Shown: positions 58,807-64,000 of the stretch, piece by piece
Layout of the letters: every line of letters starts with the position of its first letter
Position numbering within the stretch: position 1 is the stretch's first letter
Source: Entoloma clypeatum
Taxonomy: Eukaryota; Basidiomycota; Agaricomycetes; Agaricales; Entolomataceae
DNA length: 64,000 nucleotides
Reading direction: 5' to 3'
Assembly: GCA_963565915.1 (NCBI GenBank)
Contig: OY751487.1
Location: forward strand, 2,418,001 to 2,482,000
Translations under genes and position numbers: made by a program
The notes under the pieces: generated by a model
Seen by the model: only the letters and a program-made list of their open reading frames with translations
Databases searched by the model: none
What the model was told of the DNA's origin: nothing

Positions 58807-59813
58807 ATGTCTGAACGAAAAGGTGTGCAGAAAACCTTCCCATGCGGCTTTCCTCCATCTACTAATGCGCTTTAGTCCTCAACAAATATTTTCCCCCGGA
58901 CTTCGACCCCGACCTTATCCCTCGACGGAAACAACCGAAGAATTCTCAACAAGTTGTCCGTCTGATGGCGCCTTTCTCGATGTGAACATGTCGTCACCTG
59001 CATCTAACGAAGCTGACACAGTGCCCATAGGCGTTGCAATACGTGCGGAGAATATATATACAAGGGCAAGAAGTTCAACGCGAGGAAAGAGACGGTAGAA
59101 GGCGAGGACTACTATGGAATCAAAATATTCAGATTCTACATTAAATGGTGAGACATTTGATTATAATATCGTGCGTTTGTTTCACTAATTAATCATACAG
59201 CACCCTCTGCTCTGCAGAGATCACCTTCAAGACCGATCCGAAGAACACAGACTATGCAGCAGAGCACGGGGCATCGCGAAATTTTGAACCATGGCGAGAA
59301 GAAGGAGCGGCAGAGGAAGAAGATCGGTTAGCTAAGCTAGAGGAGGAGGAAAACAACCCGATGAAGGTGTTGGAGAACCGCACGATAGACTCGAAGCGAG
59401 AGATGGACATTTTGGACGCGCTCCAAGACATTCGGGCCAGAAATGCGAGGAACGAACGGGTGGGACATTCGGTTGACCTTCTAGCTCACATAGGGCTCCA
59501 AGAAGTGGAGGATGCGGAAGAAACGGAGCGAAAGCGATTGGAGGAGGAAGACGAGAAGTTGGTGAGGGAAGTTTTTTCGCAGATCGCGATGCCTGACCCG
59601 TCGACGACAACCGAGGATGCGTCTTCAAAAACCCTAACTGTAAAGCGCAAAGCGGACGACGCAGAGCCCCCTCTCTACAGCCTTTTGCCCGAGTCCGCAC
59701 GTTGTCTGTTAGGAGTGAACTTGACAGCGATACAACCGAACAAGAAAAAGAAAGGAGAAGGAAAGAATGTACTTGGGATCAAAGTGGTGAAGAAGGGAAA
59801 AGTGAAAGTATGA
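58807..59813 (+). CDS. YJU2: Splicing factor YJU2 (CWC16 family), intact
   Basis: Step-one spliceosome factor in the nucleus. ATG at 58807 (MSERK), intron gtgtgc...ctttag, then [36 protein letters not shown], an intron (gtgaac...ccatag), [20 protein letters not shown] and [20 protein letters not shown] third intron ends at tacag near 59200, then [19 protein letters not shown]. The two CxxC pairs (CNTC and CTLC) form the zinc site. The rest is a charged, helical region ([20 protein letters not shown]) and a basic tail ([20 protein letters not shown]). About 310 aa. All splice junctions keep one frame. Stop at 59813. Confidence 0.92.
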
Positions 59814-60260
59814 CAGTAATATATTACAGTGTTTTGGCGGTCCTTTACACACAATCACTCCTTTACACACTCAACCATTTCTCCCTCAAATCTACCTTGA
59901 ACGAGGGTATGACCCGTGCCGTATGGCGCGGGCGTGAGAAAATGCGCCATACGGCACGGGGGTTGGTGTGGTGTGAAAAAGTAACTGTTTGTGTCCATAA
60001 TTGATGTATCATAGAATCATTTTTCCAAAAAATTGCATCATATGTATGTCTACTGCACTCAAGCCTGTTGATAAGTCCTGTCTTTCTGTTGTTTACCCGT
60101 TACTTACTGATTGCAAAAATCTGGGTTTTCCACTAAAACTGGTTGGTAAGTCCAATCACTTTCTGTGGTTTACCCGTTGCTCACTGAGTCACTTCAACAA
60201 AATATTTAATACTGACAAAATGATGGGGGAAATACATTCCACCTTCTGTATCCTTGATTT
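59814..60260. other. Intergenic with a hairpin and a short tandem duplication
   Basis: After YJU2 there is a 17-base perfect inverted repeat (59913-59929 with 59944-59960). A diverged tandem duplication with ttacccgttactcactga-type words lies near 60075 and 60155. No gene. Confidence 0.5.
59913..59960. repeat. GC-rich hairpin, 17-base perfect stem
   Basis: cccgtgccgtatggcgc pairs with gcgccatacggcacggg over a 14-base loop, about 100 bases after the YJU2 stop. It could be part of the 3' end of the transcript or a tiny remnant of a mobile element. Confidence 0.75.
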
Positions 60261-60269
60261 GTGCATTGA

Positions 60270-62556
60270 ATGAGATACCATTAGCATTGGTCCTCAAAGA
60301 TCGCCAAGCTCTCACGAACCTCACCACCCTGGCAAACACCTGCTATGAATTCGGAATATGGCCCAATGCCTTCAAGGAGTCTGTCACAGTGATCATTCCC
60401 AAACCTGGCAAGGACCATTACTCTTCCACCAAATCCTACCACCCAATCGTACTCCTCAATATGACAGCGAAACTCATTGAAAAGGTCATAGCTGATCGTT
60501 TGCAATTCGACTGCGGACGATTTGACCTTCTCCACCCAAACCAGTTTGGCGGTGTGCGCTACAGGTCAGTGCATGATGCTGGAACTATCATTGTTAATTG
60601 AGTCCGGAATAACTGGAAGAAAAACAAAGAAACAGGAGTCATAGCATTCAATATAGCCCAGTTCTTTCCCTCTCTTAATCACGATATCCTCTTACGTATT
60701 TTACATATACTTGGCTTTCCACCAAAAGTCATCTCTTTCTTTCTCTCATATTTACAAAACAGAAGAACAAAGTTCAGGATGGGTCCCGACATCTCGGCCC
60801 TATTTAGTCTACTATTCGGAGTTGGCCAAGGCTCCGCACTCTCTCCTGTTCTATCTGCTATATACCTCTCTCCTGTTATGAAATATCACGCTTGATGCTG
60901 ACCATTCTCACACAGATCTTCTCTCATTAGTTGATGATGGTATCCTCATATGCCATCACAAGGACCTCTTTATTATTGCCCAATACCTACAAAAGAATCG
61001 GTGTAATATAGAAAATATACTTAACAGTCTTGGACTACATACAGAACTGTCGAAAGACGACCTACAGTGGTTCACTCGCAAGAATAGGCCAGTCCTTCCC
61101 CTTGTCTTCCCCCCGAGCCCCCCAGGCTCAAACCCCATGCCCCTGATTGAGGCCAAAGAAGTCTGGAGATACCTTGGCTTCTTCCTCAATTGCAAACTCA
61201 TGTTCAACACCCACGTCAAACATTACATGACAAAAGCGTTCACATCCATTCCCCGCATCCTTAGCAACTCCGTCCAAGGACTCCCGCCCTATCTCAAGAG
61301 ACTGCTATATGTCTCTTGCATAATACCCATCATCACATATGGCTGCCACCTCTGGTTCTTCAAGGGTGCATGTAACATTACCAAGATGAAGATTCTCAAC
61401 AAAGTACAGTACACAGCTGCACTTTGGATCACAGATGCTTTCAGAGGGTCCCCCAGAGGTGCAGTATGGTCGATTGCAGGTGTCATGCCTCTCCACCATC
61501 ACATCACAAAACTTGTGGCTCGCGCAAAGATTCGTGCTACATGCCTTCCCCCCTCCCACCCTGTATCTGTAGAAATGGAGAAACCACTTATGGAGAACAC
61601 CACATCCCTATTCGCGGACTACAACGACTTCGAGCGGCTGAACTATATTGATGCCCCAAACCTATATCATGACAAATGCGTCCCTGGGTTATGCATCCTC
61701 AAAAAATATGTGGAACAAATCTCATGGGACAACCCTCTCCTGTCAGCCAAAGACTACCCAGAACTGGCCTTGTATTTGGCTGGCATTCTTTGAAACTGAG
61801 AGAAATTGACATGCCATGCCGCCATTGGCACAGCCATGAAAATTGACAAAAGGTGTTCTTCTGTGGGTATTGCGGCCATTCGCTACTCAAATACAGACTA
61901 CAACGTCCGATATGCTTGTGGTGCAGCTGGGATGGCCACTCATGCTGATGTGGCTGCTACCGCCCTCTACCCTGGGACCGCCAAAGTCCTCCATGACAAA
62001 CCTGACACCCATGTCATACATGTCTTCACCATTCACTTCTCTGCTGTCCGCGAAGCACTGCAAGTCAATAAACCCACCTTGTCTCAAAGCACGGCCATAC
62101 TCGTCTCTGAGTCCCTGTGCCCTTTCTTCGAGCAAGGAGGGCAACTCCACATTCACCGCAACCTCGACGCTGAAGACAATGTCTTCACCCACAAGGCCAT
62201 CACTCACTCTGCTGAGATTGCGCTCAAGGAAGATCCTCTCCGCACCAAAACCATGGCATACGCATAAACATTTGCCACATCAATCGCTCTTTCCGAATGG
62301 CGATCTGACTTCGCCACGCCCTCCTTCATTGGTCGGCATTTCCTTCCGCTCCGCCATGGCAAAAAGGCATTGCAACCCACACATGTTGGGGGGCCCTGGA
62401 TGAAATCCTGGGCACGTACCTTGCCATCTCTCTTTGCACAACTCACATGGCCAGTGACGTCGCATGCACCCATTGGGGAATACAGGCAATGGACCAATAA
62501 ACCGGAGCCCTTCAATTGCAAGTGTGATAATGCCACACTGGAAGATAGTGTTTCAA
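60270..62556 (+). mobile_element. Tad-like LINE relic, broken ORF
   Basis: The plus strand carries an RT with SVTVIIPKPGKDHYSSTKSY, HPIVLLNMTAKLIEKVIADR, FGGVRYRSVHDAG, AQFFPSLNHDILLRILHI and FGVGQGSALSPVLSAIYLSP. The catalytic box is read as LVDDGILI in place of YVDD. Then come VWRYLGFFLNCKL and LNKVQYTAALWITDAFRGSP, an RNase H-like part (VGIAAIRYSN, HLDAEDN-type, THSAEIALKE) and a terminal CKCDNATLED. Stops are at 60601, near 60893, near 61793 and at 62267. It is related to the LINE at 5.6-8.7 kb but clearly a different, older family member. Both ends are missing. Confidence 0.85.
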
Positions 62557-62714
62557 GGTTCAGTCCAATAGGACTGGAACCAGACCAGACTGAACCAAAA
62601 ATGAACCAAAATAGACCAAGACCACGGTCTCAGTCTTGCTGAATTGGGACGGCCCCGGTCTTTTGTGTGCTAGTACAGGGTCTACATATGTATATACACG
62701 GCAGGGTGTTGGGC
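62557..62714. other. Unassigned junction segment
   Basis: Rich in gaccag/gaccaa words (accagaccagactgaacc). It may be a short tandem or low-copy repeat. No gene. Confidence 0.3.
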
Positions 62715-63066
62715 GTGAATGGCCGTGAGTACAGGCCGTTGCATGTGAGTGGGGCCGTTGGGCTCAAGTGGTGGGCGTTGCACATGAGTCAAGGCCATTG
62801 GGCATGAAGGGAGGGCATTGGGCGTGAGTCGAGGCCATTGGGCATGAGAGAGGGCCTTTGGGCTCAAGAAGTGGGTGTTGGGCACAGGTCAAAGCCGTTG
62901 GGCATGAATAGAGGGCGTTAGGCACGAGAGAGGGCCTTTGGGCTCGAGTGGTGGGCATTGGGCATGGGTCGAAGCCATTGGGCACAAGAACAACTCAAGG
63001 GGCCGTTGGGCAAGAGAGAGGGCCGTTGGGCAAGAGAGAGGTCCATTGGGCATGAGTGGGGGCCGT
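62715..63066. repeat. 20-base minisatellite, inverse of the one at 34.5-35.1 kb
   Basis: Consensus ggccgttgggcatgagagag in about 15 units, the reverse complement of the other array. It ends exactly where the third gypsy LTR begins. Confidence 0.9.
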
Positions 63067-63525
63067 TGTAAGGGCAACCTTACAATCCAACAACTCCGAA
63101 GTGCTCCGAAGCAACTCTGACGTCGGATGGCTTGCAAGGGAAATCCAAAGTTAAATTAGACTCTACAAAGTACAATACGAGGCGTACCTTGCAAGGGAAA
63201 TCCCAAAGAGAAAGTTCTGAGGATTCCCTTGCAGGCTAGACAGCTATATAGACGACGAGAATTGGAAATGAGGATAGGAATGTTGAAATATGACAAAGAT
63301 TGGGAGTAGGGATGGGAACAGAATATATGTAAATCGGAAGCATGCATGTGGTGGTATAAATCATTGCTCCGACATGCACTCCGACGCGGAGGACAGGTCG
63401 GAGGTGTTGAAGGATAGATGGAAATGAAAAGAAACATAAAGTATAGTAATATAAATAATAGACATACCACAACGGTCAGAGGGTCAGAGGTGTCGGATTG
63501 AGGAAATTGTATGGTTGCCCTTACA
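63067..63525 (-). repeat. 3' LTR of the third gypsy element
   Basis: Long 13-base terminal inverted repeats and GTCGGAG words. The insertion is into, or right next to, the minisatellite. Confidence 0.88.
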
Positions 63526-63599
63526 TTACCCCCCTTCTAAGGCGCGGCGTCTCGATGTGCAAGGCAGAATGTACAGGACTCAAAGGCAGTTGCAGCGAT

Positions 63600-64000
63600 T
63601 CAACACGGAGCTTCTGGGTGTCGGCGGTAAAATTCCCGGACCAGGCACGGAGCGTGGACATCCTCCTCCATCTCCCACGAGTTTTCCTCGTAGCCGTACC
63701 CCTTCCACTTGACTAGGAACTGCAGCTTGCCTCGTTGAAGCTGACTATCCAAGATCATTTCGACTTCATATTCCATTTCTTCTCCAACTGCAGTTGGAGG
63801 CGGAGGGATATGGACATCTCGTCGGAAGGGGTCTTCCGGAGCCAATGACAGTTTTAGAATGTGGAATACGGGGTGAATGCAAGACATGGAAGGAGGGAGT
63901 TTGAGTTCATACGCATGCATTCTGACAGGTCGGACAACCAGAAACGGGCCTACATAGCTATGAGCCAGCCTTTTGGTCAGTCGGGTGGTTTTGAGGTCGG
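63600..64000 (-). CDS. pol: Pol C-terminus with chromodomain (partial)
   Basis: Open from the window edge to a stop at 63600. It reads TTRLTKRLAHSYVGPFLVVR, then LKLPPSMSCIHPVFHILKLS (the integrase C-terminal GPF/Y-like module) and a chromodomain: EYEVEMILDSQLQRGKLQFL with VKWKGYGYEENSWEME. The chromodomain is intact with its aromatic residues, which in this family help target insertion to histone-marked chromatin. The frame looks undamaged in the visible part. Confidence 0.88.
   Translation of the reverse strand, partial: DLKTTRLTKRLAHSYVGPFLVVRPVRMHAYELKLPPSMSCIHPVFHILKLSLAPEDPFRRDVHIPPPPTAVGEEMEYEVEMILDSQLQRGKLQFLVKWKGYGYEENSWEMEEDVHAPCLVREFYRRHPEAPC

Larger units (their letters stand above)
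63067..64000 (-). mobile_element. Third gypsy chromovirus, 3' end, continues past the right edge
   Basis: The LTR 63067-63525 (459 bases, TGTAAGGGCAACC...CTTACA, with near-perfect inverted ends tgtaagggcaacc/ggttgcccttaca) is followed on the plus strand by the inverse of a polypurine tract (ttaccccccttct, 63526-63538). The C-terminal Pol ORF follows. A different family from copies 1 and 2. Confidence 0.9.

Noticed and set aside
62682..63137. Short repetitive ORFs near the right end
   Set aside because: Minisatellite frames, same unit as at 34.5 kb in inverse.

Overview
This looks like a transposon-rich stretch of a filamentous basidiomycete (Agaricomycetes) nuclear genome. The evidence is short GT-AG introns of about 50 bases, Ty3/gypsy chromoviruses, Tad-type LINEs, a BED/hAT transposase, Helitron/PIF1-type helicase debris and a basidiomycete-type family resembling DUF6698. 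Only two host genes look intact: a divergent pair at 55.9-59.8 kb coding for a DHX35-type DEAH RNA helicase and the splicing factor YJU2. Both act in the spliceosome, and their start codons are about 60 bases apart. All readings were made by eye, without alignments or database searches.

Layout. 0-4.8 kb: a decayed gypsy chromovirus (copy 1), head to head with the start of a second copy that runs off the left edge. 4.8-11.8 kb: a pseudogene of the cohesin loader SCC2/Mis4 (minus strand), cut by the gypsy element, by a 5'-truncated LINE with a 14-base target duplication, and by a solo LTR with a 5-base duplication. 11.8-27.2 kb: a small coiled-coil gene, two DUF6698-like pseudogenes, a PARP-type zinc-finger fragment, helicase fragments on opposite strands, satellite units and low-complexity DNA. 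27.2-31.8 kb: a second, inverted copy of the same SCC2 pseudogene, broken by a foldback element and unrelated DNA. 32-44 kb: satellites, a 20-base minisatellite, a copia relic, large palindromic elements, a hAT-like MITE with an 8-base target duplication, and a palindrome with arms of about 470 bases. 44.3-53.8 kb: a hAT transposase gene split by a nearly complete gypsy element (copy 2, 46,899-53,500). 54-55.5 kb: another palindromic element. 55.9-59.8 kb: DHX35/YJU2. 60.2-62.6 kb: a Tad-like LINE relic. 62.7-64 kb: the same minisatellite in inverse orientation, then the 3' end of a third gypsy element that continues past the right edge.

The most interesting signals are these. (i) The main gypsy family seems to self-prime: the predicted transcript start is complementary to the sequence next to the 5' LTR. 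(ii) This family carries an extra ORF between the chromodomain and the 3' LTR. In copy 1 that ORF is far more diverged than the rest of the element, mostly at third codon positions, which suggests a mosaic element and a selected accessory protein. (iii) The SCC2 inverted duplication shares old lesions but carries different later insertions, so it gives a relative order of events. (iv) There is a family of palindromic elements built around a 40-base box. (v) Nonsense codons in the gypsy copies are CGA-to-TGA changes wherever the copies can be compared.
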